NCBI RefSeq assembly: GCF_001466725.1
Contig: NZ_CP013650.1
Location: 1,736,001-1,800,000 of the forward strand
From: Lacimicrobium alkaliphilum
Lineage (GTDB): Bacteria > Pseudomonadota > Gammaproteobacteria > Enterobacterales > Alteromonadaceae
Length of the DNA: 64,000 nt
Direction of reading: 5' to 3'
Shown here: piece by piece, positions 18,069 to 27,295 of the stretch
How positions within the stretch are numbered: the stretch's first letter is position 1
Layout of the letters: each line of letters opens with the position of its first letter
Translations under genes and position numbers: made by a program
Notes under the pieces: model-generated
What the model was told of the DNA's origin: nothing
Seen by the model: the letters and a program-made list of their open reading frames with translations, nothing else
The model's database searches: none

Positions 18069-20273
18069 ATGAAAGTATCACTGACCGATCAACTCGCCGA
18101 ACTGCGCGGAATCGAATCTAATTACATTGATGCCTGGGGCAAGCCCATGGAGGTTGAGCCCCAAAGCAAACATCGCATTCTCGAAGCTATGGGGTACGAT
18201 CTCAAAGACGAGCAGCAATTACAGCATCAAATTCAGCAGGAGTCAGAGCAGGCCTGGCTGGAACCTCTTGATCCGGTCATGGTAAAACGCCAGAACGAAC
18301 AGCTGGTGATTGCCCTGCGCTTACCCATAGAACTGGTCAATGATGAGATGATCCTGCGCATTCACACGGAGCAGGGTGCAGAGGTTGAACAGCGGGTAGT
18401 GGCGGCTGAGGGAGAACTGATCGATGCGGCGCATATCCAGGACGGCGAATTTCAGGAATACCTGATCGATGTCAATCAGTCACTGGAGCTTGGATATCAT
18501 CAGCTCAGTCTGCTGGCGGAGGATGAAGACGAAATCGCATCCATGCGCCTGATTATCGCCCCGCAGGCCTGTTATAAACCTGAAGCCATCGACAGGGGGC
18601 AGAAAGTCTGGGGCTTAAGTGTGCAGCTATATTGTCTGCGCAGCGAACATAACTGGGGCATCGGTGATTTTTCAGATCTCTGTTATCTGCTTGAACAGGC
18701 AGCAGAGCAGGGGGCCCACTTTGTGGGGCTTAACCCTATTCATGCGCTGTATCCGGCCAACCCTGATGCCTGCAGTCCCTATGCTCCGTCTTCCCGTCGC
18801 TGGCTGAACTTTATCTACCTGGATGTGACAGCTATTGACGGATTTGAACAGCCAGAAGTGCAGAAGCTGGTGAACAGCAGTGAATTCCAGGCACGGCTTG
18901 GTCATCTGCGCAATGTCGATTACGTCGATTATCAGGGCGTAACTGAACTTAAACTGCAGGCACTGGATCTGTTGTTTGAGCATTACAATCAGCAATACCT
19001 TAAAGGCAATACCAGACAGAACCGGTCGTTTAAGGCCTTTACAGAAGCAGGCGGCGAAAGCCTGCAAATATTGGCCTGTTATGACGCCTTGCAGGAACAC
19101 CTGAAAAAGCAGGGTAAGGATTACTGGGGCTGGCCGGTATTTCCCAAGGGTCTGCAGGAATATCATTTACCTGAAGTCGCCAAATTCAGAAAAGCCCATG
19201 GCCAGCGAATTAAGTTCTATCTGTTTTTGCAGTGGCAGGCCGCATTGCAACTGGAAAAAGCCCACAAGCTGGCAGAGCAAAAACAGATGTGTATCGGCAT
19301 TTATCGTGATTTGGCCGTAGGTGTGAGTGAAGGTAGCGCTGAGATATGGGGTAACAAAGCCTTATATGCCACCGACGCCAGTGTCGGTGCGCCGCCTGAT
19401 ATTCTCGGTCCTCTGGGCCAGGACTGGGGCTTGCCACCTATGGATCCCCAGCAGCTTTACCGTCAGCAGTATCAGCCTGTTATCGATCTGTTCCGTTCCA
19501 ATATGCAGTCCTGCGGTGCCTTACGTATTGATCATGTGATGGCGCTGCTACGTTTGTGGTGGGTGCCTAAAGGCAACAGTGCCAAAAAAGGCAGTTATGT
19601 CTATTATCCGGTTGATGATTTGCTGGGGATCCTGGCGCTGGAAAGTCAGCGTAATCAGGTATTAGTGATAGGAGAAGATCTGGGCACGGTACCGGAAGAG
19701 ATACGACAGACCCTTGCCAGTAACGGTGTGTATTCTTACCGGGTATTCTTTTTTGAACAGGCAGAAGACGGCGGATTCTTCTCGCCTGGCCATTACCCTG
19801 AGCAGTCCATGGCGACGCTGACGACTCATGATATGCCCACCCTCACAGGTTACTGGCATTGTCTGGATCTGGAATTGGGCAAGAGTCTTGATCTTTATCC
19901 CTCTGAGGAGATATTGAAGGAACTTTACGATTCCCGCCATGACAACAAACAGCGGATCCTGGACACCCTGCATGGTCATGGTTCAGTGCCTGAGTGGATG
20001 GGTCGCTATGTTGAGCAGGTGGGAATGAGTAAAGAGCTGAATCATGGCTTACAGCTGCATATGGCAACCGGCAGCAGTGCTTTGCTGAGCCTGCAACTGG
20101 AAGACTGGCTGGAAATGGATAAGCCGGTTAATGTACCGGGAACCAGCTCTGAATATCCTAACTGGCAACGAAAGCTGAGTAAGCCGCTGGAGTCTGTTTT
20201 TTCCAGCGAAGCTTTGCAGGGGCTTGCCAGAGGGTTAACCGAACGCAGACAAAACGCAAGTGACGGAGAGTAG
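18069..20273 (+). CDS. malQ: 4-alpha-glucanotransferase (amylomaltase)
   Basis: A 734-residue GH77 enzyme that transfers alpha-1,4-glucan segments between maltodextrins and releases glucose. An N-terminal extension (about 150 residues) precedes the barrel, as in other proteobacterial MalQ. Catalytic motifs: nucleophile Asp in ALRIDHVMALLRLWW, acid/base Glu in GEDLGTVP and the Asp of LTTHDMPTLTGYW. Start ATG 18069 lies behind GAGGTG. It heads a malQ-glgB-glgX gene set (one base between malQ stop and glgB start). Glucose it releases could be phosphorylated by Glk. Confidence 0.95.
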   Translation: MKVSLTDQLAELRGIESNYIDAWGKPMEVEPQSKHRILEAMGYDLKDEQQLQHQIQQESEQAWLEPLDPVMVKRQNEQLVIALRLPIELVNDEMILRIHTEQGAEVEQRVVAAEGELIDAAHIQDGEFQEYLIDVNQSLELGYHQLSLLAEDEDEIASMRLIIAPQACYKPEAIDRGQKVWGLSVQLYCLRSEHNWGIGDFSDLCYLLEQAAEQGAHFVGLNPIHALYPANPDACSPYAPSSRRWLNFIYLDVTAIDGFEQPEVQKLVNSSEFQARLGHLRNVDYVDYQGVTELKLQALDLLFEHYNQQYLKGNTRQNRSFKAFTEAGGESLQILACYDALQEHLKKQGKDYWGWPVFPKGLQEYHLPEVAKFRKAHGQRIKFYLFLQWQAALQLEKAHKLAEQKQMCIGIYRDLAVGVSEGSAEIWGNKALYATDASVGAPPDILGPLGQDWGLPPMDPQQLYRQQYQPVIDLFRSNMQSCGALRIDHVMALLRLWWVPKGNSAKKGSYVYYPVDDLLGILALESQRNQVLVIGEDLGTVPEEIRQTLASNGVYSYRVFFFEQAEDGGFFSPGHYPEQSMATLTTHDMPTLTGYWHCLDLELGKSLDLYPSEEILKELYDSRHDNKQRILDTLHGHGSVPEWMGRYVEQVGMSKELNHGLQLHMATGSSALLSLQLEDWLEMDKPVNVPGTSSEYPNWQRKLSKPLESVFSSEALQGLARGLTERRQNASDGE

Positions 20274-20274
20274 T

Positions 20275-22479
20275 ATGAGTCAGGCTGTGGTGAATATCGA
20301 GCAATTGGTTCAGGCCTCCTGTGCCACCCCTTTTGCCTGTCTGGGACCCCAGCCTGTGGCGTCGGGCTATGTGATCAATGCCTGGTTGCCAGGTGCTGAA
20401 AAGGTCACGGTCAGGGCCATTGAGACGGATAAAAAACTCGGTGATGCAAAGCCCGAAGGTCACAGCAGTCTGTTTCGGCTGACCATTAGCACCGAAGCAC
20501 CGCCACCGCCTTACTATTATGAGGTATCGGGCAAAGAGGGCGATTATCACAGAGTCGACCCTTATCAGTTTCAGGAGCAGGCTTATCATGCCGTGCATTT
20601 TGTCGATCATCTTCCGCAGAATGTTTATAACCAGTTAGGTGCCCAGCTGGTCAGTCTGGATATTGGCCTGGCCGAACCTGTCTGTGGTACCCGTTTTGCA
20701 GTGTATGCACCCAATGCTTCAGCCGTATCGCTGATTGGCGAGTTTAACTGGTGGGACGGTTCTGCGTTACCCATGCAAAAAACCGACCTTGGCTATTGGG
20801 TCTTGTTTGTTCCCGGCATAGAAGCAGGCAACAGATATAAATACCAGATCAAAGACCGATACGGCAATACTTTACCTCATAAGGCCGACCCGGTCGGCTT
20901 TTATGCCGATCAATACCCGTCACATGCCTCTCTTGTTTACGATCATAACCAATATCAGTGGCAGGACGACAGTTGGCGTAAACAGGCCGCAAAAGACAAA
21001 TACACCAACCCCATGAGCATCTACGAGGTGCACCTGGGTTCGTGGAAACGCAAAATACAGGGTAATGAGGCGCAGTACCTGAGCTATCGGGAGCTGGCAG
21101 AGCAGTTGATCCCCTATGTCAAACAGATGGGCTACACCCATATGGAGCTGCTGCCGGTATCTGAATATCCTTTTGACGGCTCCTGGGGGTATCAGCCTGT
21201 TGGCCTGTTTGCCCCTACCAGCCGTTTTGGTAACCCTGATGAGTTCAAATATTTTGTCGATCAGTGTCACCAGCAGGGCATAGGTGTGATCATTGACTGG
21301 GTGCCGGCCCACTTTCCGGAAGACGGTCATGGCCTGGCCAGATTTGATGGTACCCATGTCTACGAGTACGAAGATCCGCGCAAGGGATGGCATCCGGACT
21401 GGAATTCCTGCATCTATGATTTTGGTAAAGACACAGTACGTCAGTTCCTGGTGGCTAATGCGCTGTACTGGGTGGATAAGTTTCATATTGACGGCCTGCG
21501 GGTGGATGCCGTGGCCTCGATGCTTTATCTGGATTATTCCCGGGAAGACGGAGAGTGGGTTCCGAATGTGGACGGCGGTAACCATAACTATGAAGCCATC
21601 AGCCTGCTCAAGTGGATGAATGAAGAGGTGTATAAAGCCTTCCCTCATGCCATGACGATTGCAGAGGAGTCCACCTCTTTTGCCAAAGTCTCACGCCCTG
21701 TGTTTGAAGGGGGCTTAGGCTTTGGCTTTAAATGGAATATGGGCTGGATGCATGACTCACTGCACTATATTACCAAAGATCCGTCCTACCGCCGCTATCA
21801 TCACAATGAGATGACTTTCTCGATGGTGTATGCCTTTGATGAAAATTTTGTGCTGCCGATCTCCCATGATGAAGTGGTGCACGGTAAAGGCTCACTGCTG
21901 CGCAAGATGCCCGGCGATGAATGGCAGCAAGCGGCTAATCAGCGCTGTTATGCCGCCTTTATGTATGGTCATCCGGGCAAGAAATTGAATTTTATGGGCA
22001 ATGAAATCGGTCAGGCGGCAGAGTGGAACCATGACAGTTCGATCCAGTGGCATTTGCTTGAATTCGACAAGCATCAGGGGATGCAGAAACTCTATCGGCA
22101 ATTAAATCACCTTTATTGTCAGACACCTTCCTTGTATGAATGTGATCATCAGCCCCACGGCTTTGAATGGATAGATCATCATAATGCAGAGCAGAGTATT
22201 CTGTCTTTTATGCGCAAATCCGCCGATGGTCGCCAGAAAGTTTATATTATCAGCAACTTTACACCGGTCCCCAGAGAGCAATTTCGTCTGGGGGTGGATG
22301 AGCCAGGTGAGTATGAGGTGCTGCTGAATTCTGATGACGACCAGTACTGGGGCAGTGGCTATGCAACACAAACCAGGCTGAGCGCCGAGTCACAGTCCTG
22401 GCATGGACGGGCTCATTCAATTCGCTTTAATTTGCCGCCGCTGGCTACCCTTTATATTCTGTTTAATGCCGATGACTGA
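20275..22479 (+). CDS. glgB: 1,4-alpha-glucan branching enzyme
   Basis: A 734-residue GH13 enzyme with N-terminal CBM48-type domains (FAVYAPNASAVSLIGEFNWW); it creates alpha-1,6 branches in glycogen. Catalytic residues appear in GLRVDAVASMLYLDYSR (nucleophile Asp), TIAEEST (acid/base Glu) and ISHDEVVHGKGSLL (transition-state Asp). Length matches E. coli GlgB. ATG 20275 is preferred over GTG 20260 because GGAG lies six bases upstream. It overlaps glgX by eight bases. Confidence 0.97.
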   Translation: MSQAVVNIEQLVQASCATPFACLGPQPVASGYVINAWLPGAEKVTVRAIETDKKLGDAKPEGHSSLFRLTISTEAPPPPYYYEVSGKEGDYHRVDPYQFQEQAYHAVHFVDHLPQNVYNQLGAQLVSLDIGLAEPVCGTRFAVYAPNASAVSLIGEFNWWDGSALPMQKTDLGYWVLFVPGIEAGNRYKYQIKDRYGNTLPHKADPVGFYADQYPSHASLVYDHNQYQWQDDSWRKQAAKDKYTNPMSIYEVHLGSWKRKIQGNEAQYLSYRELAEQLIPYVKQMGYTHMELLPVSEYPFDGSWGYQPVGLFAPTSRFGNPDEFKYFVDQCHQQGIGVIIDWVPAHFPEDGHGLARFDGTHVYEYEDPRKGWHPDWNSCIYDFGKDTVRQFLVANALYWVDKFHIDGLRVDAVASMLYLDYSREDGEWVPNVDGGNHNYEAISLLKWMNEEVYKAFPHAMTIAEESTSFAKVSRPVFEGGLGFGFKWNMGWMHDSLHYITKDPSYRRYHHNEMTFSMVYAFDENFVLPISHDEVVHGKGSLLRKMPGDEWQQAANQRCYAAFMYGHPGKKLNFMGNEIGQAAEWNHDSSIQWHLLEFDKHQGMQKLYRQLNHLYCQTPSLYECDHQPHGFEWIDHHNAEQSILSFMRKSADGRQKVYIISNFTPVPREQFRLGVDEPGEYEVLLNSDDDQYWGSGYATQTRLSAESQSWHGRAHSIRFNLPPLATLYILFNADD

Positions 22480-24556
22480 CCATTACCGGATTAGCGCCGG
22501 ATATCCCGAACCTCTGGGTGCTACTTTGACCGATGATGGTTGTAATTTTGCCGTGCATGCACCCCAGGCAGTGGTGGTGACCCTGTGTTTTTTCCATGGC
22601 GATACCGAAGAGCCATTGTTTGAGGTGGTGCTGCCGGTAAAAACCGGTAAAGTCTGGCATGGTCATATCAGCGGTGTGACAGAGAGTATGCTCTACGGGT
22701 ACCGGGTAGAGGGACCTGAGCAGCCTCAACAGGGCGAACAGCTGGATGCGCAGAAGCTGTTGATCGACCCCTATGCCCGTTGTCTGAACCGGTCGGCGAG
22801 CTGGAACGCCCGCCAGTATGCTGGCGATAGTCAGTTTATGCTGCCCAAGGCGGTAGTTTGTGCACCACCAGAACCCTATCCGTCAGAACTGCGCCCCCGT
22901 CATGGCAGTCATGAACTGATTTTGTACGAGGTCCATGTAAAGGGCATCAGTCAGTTACATCCCCGGGTAAAAGAGGCACACAGAGGTAAATATCTTGGTC
23001 TGTGTGACCCGGCCGTGATAGGGCACCTACAGGAACTTGGAATTACCGCTGTGCAATTGATGCCGGTAGCAGCCTTTATGCCCGAGCCTTATATTAGCGA
23101 CAAGGGGCTGACTAACTACTGGGGCTATAACCCGATCAACTTTTTCAGCCCGGATCCCCGTTATGCCGTTGAAGATCCGATAGCAGAATTTAAAACCATG
23201 GTGCTAGCCCTGCACCGGGCCGGCATTGAGGTGATTCTGGATGTGGTATTCAACCATACCGCAGAAGGCGGCAGTGACGGGCCCATCTTAAGTTTTAAGG
23301 GTTTCGACAACCAGTCTTACTACCTGTTTGAACAAAATGAATTTGGGGTACCTGATTACCAGCGTTATCTGAATAATTCCGGTTGTGGCAATACTGTCAA
23401 TACCGCTCATCCTGTGGTGATGAAGCTGGTGATGGATGCGTTGCGTTACTGGGTGGAAATCATGGGCGTAGACGGTTTTCGTTTTGACCTGGCGGCGGGA
23501 TTGGGCAGGGATCCCTATGATTTCAGCACCCAGTCAGGCTTTTTGCGGGCTATTCGTCAGGATCCGGTGCTCTCCCGCACCCGCCTTATTGCCGAGCCCT
23601 GGGATATAGGTATGGGCGGATACCGGCTCGGACAGTTTCCGTCACACTGGCACGAATGCAATGATAAATACCGCGATCAGGTGCGTTCATTCTGGCGCGG
23701 CGACAAGGGCATGACCAGCTCCTTTGCCACCCGGCTGTTGGGTTCAAGAGATATCTTTCACAAAGGTCATCGCAGTATTCATAGTTCGGTAAATATGATC
23801 ACCTACCATGATGGTTTTACCCTGCAGGATCTGGTCTCCTATAAAGAACGTCACAACGAAGACAACCTCGAGCAAAACCGTGATGGCCATGGTCATAACC
23901 TTTCGGCCAATTATGGTGTGGAAGGACCCAGCAAAGATCAGGAAATCGTCGCCCTGCGTGAACGTCAGAAGCGCAACCTGTTTGCCACCTTATTGTTCTC
24001 ACAGGGAATCCCCCATATTCTCGGCGGCGACGAACTCAGCCGCAGCCAGCAAGGCAACAATAATGCCTATTGTCAGGACAATGAAATCAGCTGGTGGAAC
24101 TGGGAGCAGACCCGCCGCAGCACGGATTTTCTTGATTTTTGTAAGATGGTCATACGCCTGCGCAGAGAGAGTGAGCTGTTAAGTCATCTGAACCTGCACG
24201 ATGACGACTTCAGCAATCAATATAATGTGGAGAAAGTCGGCTGGTATCGCCCGGATGGAGCCAGAAAAGTGGTGGATGACTGGCATGATGAGAATAATCA
24301 GGCCTTTGCCGTGGAGCTTAAAGGTGAGGGTGATAAGGCCGAACATTGGTTGTTACTTTTTAATGCCAGTAAGCATGATGTGAAATTTGATTTACCCTCA
24401 AAAGACACGGACTGGTACCTGCTGTTGAATACGGCGGATAGCGATTTGTCTGGCTGTGGCGAGAGAGGCTACTGTAGCAAATTCACCCTGGCATATAAAA
24501 GCCTGTGCCTGTTTGCTAATAAGGGCACCGCCGAGATGCTGCAAAGAGGCGAGTGA
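22472..24556 (+). CDS. glgX: Glycogen debranching enzyme
   Basis: A 694-residue GH13_11 isoamylase-type enzyme that hydrolyses alpha-1,6 branches of phosphorylase-limit glycogen. Motifs: FRFDLAAGLGRD (nucleophile), IAEPWDIG (acid/base) and TYHDGFTLQDLVSY. The start at ATG 22472 overlaps the glgB stop and leaves out an upstream extension that is only glgB sequence in another frame. glgC, glgA and glgP are not in this window, so glycogen synthesis and phosphorolysis must be encoded elsewhere. Confidence 0.95.
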   Translation: MTDHYRISAGYPEPLGATLTDDGCNFAVHAPQAVVVTLCFFHGDTEEPLFEVVLPVKTGKVWHGHISGVTESMLYGYRVEGPEQPQQGEQLDAQKLLIDPYARCLNRSASWNARQYAGDSQFMLPKAVVCAPPEPYPSELRPRHGSHELILYEVHVKGISQLHPRVKEAHRGKYLGLCDPAVIGHLQELGITAVQLMPVAAFMPEPYISDKGLTNYWGYNPINFFSPDPRYAVEDPIAEFKTMVLALHRAGIEVILDVVFNHTAEGGSDGPILSFKGFDNQSYYLFEQNEFGVPDYQRYLNNSGCGNTVNTAHPVVMKLVMDALRYWVEIMGVDGFRFDLAAGLGRDPYDFSTQSGFLRAIRQDPVLSRTRLIAEPWDIGMGGYRLGQFPSHWHECNDKYRDQVRSFWRGDKGMTSSFATRLLGSRDIFHKGHRSIHSSVNMITYHDGFTLQDLVSYKERHNEDNLEQNRDGHGHNLSANYGVEGPSKDQEIVALRERQKRNLFATLLFSQGIPHILGGDELSRSQQGNNNAYCQDNEISWWNWEQTRRSTDFLDFCKMVIRLRRESELLSHLNLHDDDFSNQYNVEKVGWYRPDGARKVVDDWHDENNQAFAVELKGEGDKAEHWLLLFNASKHDVKFDLPSKDTDWYLLLNTADSDLSGCGERGYCSKFTLAYKSLCLFANKGTAEMLQRGE

Positions 24557-24640
24557 GCGTGCCTTAACCGGCGCTTTGAGATATAATCCCGCGCAATTTT
24601 TTATGGCCCCGCCGGGCGTGACAATAAACAGGACGCACAG

Positions 24641-26173
24641 ATGACAGATGATAAGCAGCTTTGTGACATAGGTTTTATTGGCTTGGGGGTGATGGGTAAA
24701 AACCTGACCCTTAATCTGGCAGACAACGGCTATCGCATCGCCTGTTTTGACCTGGATCAGACCAAGGTTGACGGCATCCTGGCTCAGGATGCCGCCGAGC
24801 GGGGCGATAAGGCCGCCCGTATTGTCGGTTGTCGTTCCTATACTGAACTGTTATCACGACTCAAGGCGCCTCACCTGATTATTGTTTCCGTGCCCGCCGG
24901 TGAGCCGGTGGATCATGTGTGTAATCATCTGATTGATGCCGGTATTGGTGCTGATGATATTGTGGTCGACACCGGCAACAGCCTGTGGACGGATTCGGTT
25001 GCCAGAGAACAGCACTTTAAGGGCAAGTTTATTTTCTTTTCCACTGCCGTATCCGGCGGTGAAGTGGGTGCCCGGTTCGGGCCCTCACTGATGCCATCCG
25101 GCGATCCCTATGCCTGGACCCGGATTAAACCTGTGTGGGAAGCCATCGCGGCTAAAGTGGATCCAGCTACCGGCAAACCACTGCCTGCCAAAGGGCCGGG
25201 TCAGCCTGTCACAGAAGGCGAGCCTTGTGCCACCTATATCGGGCCTGTGGGTGCCGGGCACTATGTGAAGATGGTGCACAATGGCATTGAATATGCGGAC
25301 ATGCAGCTGATCTGTGAAGCTTATCAGGTGATGCGTCAGGGACTGGGTATGGCACCGCAAGATATCGCTGCCACCTTCAGAACCTGGAATCAGGGGGTAC
25401 TGAACAGCTATCTGATTGAAATCAGCGCCGAAGTACTGGAAAAACAGGATGATGAAACCGGTGAACCACTGGTGGATATGATCATGGACAAGGCCGGCCA
25501 GAAAGGCACTGGCCTGTGGACCGCGGTCAGTGCCCTGCAGGTTGGCAGTCCGGCGCAAACCATCGCTCAGGCGGTGTTTGCCCGCAGTATTTCCAGTCTT
25601 AAAAAGGAGCGGGTGCATGCGGCCACAATGCTTAAAGGTCCTGAACCTGTTGAATTGAGCAGTGATGAGAAACAGCAGGCGGTCAACAATTTGCAGGATG
25701 CCCTGTATTGCTCAAAAATCTGCGCCTATGCACAGGGCTTCCAGTTGATGGATATGGCCAGCAAGGAACATGGCTGGAAACTGGACTTTGCCGAGATCGC
25801 TAAGATCTGGCGGGCAGGCTGTATTATCCGCGCGGTATTTTTACAGTCTATCACCCAGGCCTATGCCAGTAATGATGAACTGGCGAACCTATTACTGGAT
25901 CCGTTTTTTGCCAGCCAGATTCAGGCCTTTCAGCGCAACTGGCGTCAGGCTGTGGCCGATGCAACGCTGATGGGCATACCCTGCGCAGCCATGTCATCGG
26001 CACTGAATTATTATGACTCATATCGTAGCGAAACCTTACCGGCTAATTTGCTGCAGGGGCAGCGGGATTACTTTGGTGCGCACACTTATGAGCGTGTTGA
26101 CCAGCCGGAAGGGCGCAAATTCCATATAGAATGGAGCCAACCCGGGCAGCCACAGGTACAAATTAAAAAATAA
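24641..26173 (+). CDS. gnd: 6-phosphogluconate dehydrogenase, decarboxylating
   Basis: A 510-residue oxidative pentose-phosphate enzyme converting 6-phosphogluconate to ribulose-5-phosphate, CO2 and NADPH. The N-terminal GFIGLGVMGKNLTLNLADNG binds NADP, and the substrate region shows STAVSGGEVGARFGPSLMPSG, KMVHNGIEY and DKAGQKGTGLWT. It is somewhat longer than the E. coli enzyme (468), with extra residues around the KPVWEAIAAKVDPATGKP segment. A good -10 (TATAAT, 24582-24587) lies upstream without a convincing -35. It competes with Edd for 6-phosphogluconate. Confidence 0.95.
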   Translation: MTDDKQLCDIGFIGLGVMGKNLTLNLADNGYRIACFDLDQTKVDGILAQDAAERGDKAARIVGCRSYTELLSRLKAPHLIIVSVPAGEPVDHVCNHLIDAGIGADDIVVDTGNSLWTDSVAREQHFKGKFIFFSTAVSGGEVGARFGPSLMPSGDPYAWTRIKPVWEAIAAKVDPATGKPLPAKGPGQPVTEGEPCATYIGPVGAGHYVKMVHNGIEYADMQLICEAYQVMRQGLGMAPQDIAATFRTWNQGVLNSYLIEISAEVLEKQDDETGEPLVDMIMDKAGQKGTGLWTAVSALQVGSPAQTIAQAVFARSISSLKKERVHAATMLKGPEPVELSSDEKQQAVNNLQDALYCSKICAYAQGFQLMDMASKEHGWKLDFAEIAKIWRAGCIIRAVFLQSITQAYASNDELANLLLDPFFASQIQAFQRNWRQAVADATLMGIPCAAMSSALNYYDSYRSETLPANLLQGQRDYFGAHTYERVDQPEGRKFHIEWSQPGQPQVQIKK

Positions 26174-26197
26174 TTACTGAAAGTTTATTACAGTAAC

Positions 26198-26231
26198 AGC
26201 GCCATAGGGTTTATTTAAACTGTATGGCGCT
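26198..26231. terminator. Bidirectional hairpin between gnd and the lipoprotein gene
   Basis: A long inverted repeat (AGCGCCATA/TATGGCGCT with a partly paired GGTTTA/TAAACT interior) lies between two convergent genes; likely a shared terminator. Confidence 0.65.
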
Positions 26232-26239
26232 CTGACGTT

Positions 26240-27034
26240 TTAGGGCGCCTTAAAGCGCCCGTCCTGTAGCTGGTCAATGATTTTTTCTGCCTTATTCTCA
26301 ATCGGTCCGGCTTGTTTGGATTGTTGATGCAGAATCACCTCAATACTGGTCAGATTAAGGTTGTCGACACCAAATTCCCGACCCACGTAGCCCCACAGAT
26401 AAGCCCAGTCGAATTGCTCTTCCTTCATAAATAAACTGCTCAGACTGCGGAAAATTTCGCTATCGATGTTGTCGTCATCTTCATAGAGCTCCAGCGCCCT
26501 GTACAGAAGACGAATGGCTTTGATTCGATCGAACTTGATGTAGTAACTGGCCAGCGCCACCTGCATCTCCGGATACTCCATCTGCGGTGTGTTTTCATAG
26601 GCCAGAAAACCTTTTAAGGCCTCCTCATTCTGGAATCGTGACCAGTGGTAATAGAGCAGGTGAGGGCTGTCGACGGCCCGGGTTTGCTGTGCCAGCCGCC
26701 TGAGCTCACGCTCTGCAGTGAGCAGGCCTTTGACCCGTTCTGATTTTCTCTCTTTGAGTTTGATATGTTCAATCTGCGAGGCTTTGGCAATGCACTTTTT
26801 ATAGGCTTCAAAATTCAGCAACTGCTCATAGGTACCGCGATCAGTGGGAGCCTGTGACTGAGCATAACGGTTTTTGATGATCAGGGCTTTTTCTGCCCGG
26901 CACCAACTGTCCGGGTTCAGATCTCCGCACATTTGTGGCTGTTGTTTACAGATATCTTTTACTGTTAATGAGTTTAAACCGTCGCAGGCTGTTAGTGTCA
27001 GCAACAGCAAACAGAGCAGTGGAGTTTTGTGCAT
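26240..27034 (-). CDS. DUF2989-like lipoprotein
   Basis: A 264-residue predicted lipoprotein: a short positive N-terminus, a leucine-rich stretch and a lipobox LTAC around residue 17. The mature part has several cysteines near its start (DICKQQPQMCGDLNPDSWC) and is otherwise helical with TPR-like character (EMQVALASYYIKFDRIKAIRLLYRALELYEDD). It resembles the DUF2989 family of gammaproteobacteria; function unknown. ATG 27034 is chosen over GTG 27040 because GGAG is correctly spaced for it. Convergent with gnd. Confidence 0.8.
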   Translation of the reverse strand: MHKTPLLCLLLLTLTACDGLNSLTVKDICKQQPQMCGDLNPDSWCRAEKALIIKNRYAQSQAPTDRGTYEQLLNFEAYKKCIAKASQIEHIKLKERKSERVKGLLTAERELRRLAQQTRAVDSPHLLYYHWSRFQNEEALKGFLAYENTPQMEYPEMQVALASYYIKFDRIKAIRLLYRALELYEDDDNIDSEIFRSLSSLFMKEEQFDWAYLWGYVGREFGVDNLNLTSIEVILHQQSKQAGPIENKAEKIIDQLQDGRFKAP

Positions 27035-27295
27035 ACGCACTCCAAAAATGAAGAAAAATTACCTACAAAAGGCGGCTAAACAGGCTTTTGAGGCCGATAT
27101 TGAAACTTTATCACAATTTGGCTAGGGCCCACTGTTTCTTTAAAATAGCGGCCGCTTCTGACAATGCCAAGCACTTATATGTCCGGGCAAGCTGAAAATA
27201 TGGATTTCGGTGACTTCGGGGATAGATTAAATCCGGGGCATTGGCAGTTCGCCGCAGATTTTTTAATCAACTGTAACGACGTAAAGGCTGAGTGA

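Noticed and set aside
27049..27126. A 25-residue frame (MKKNYLQKAAKQAFEADIETLSQFG) upstream of the long GAPDH gene
   Set aside because: Composition is protein-like, but there is no ribosome site and nothing to compare it with; left unannotated.
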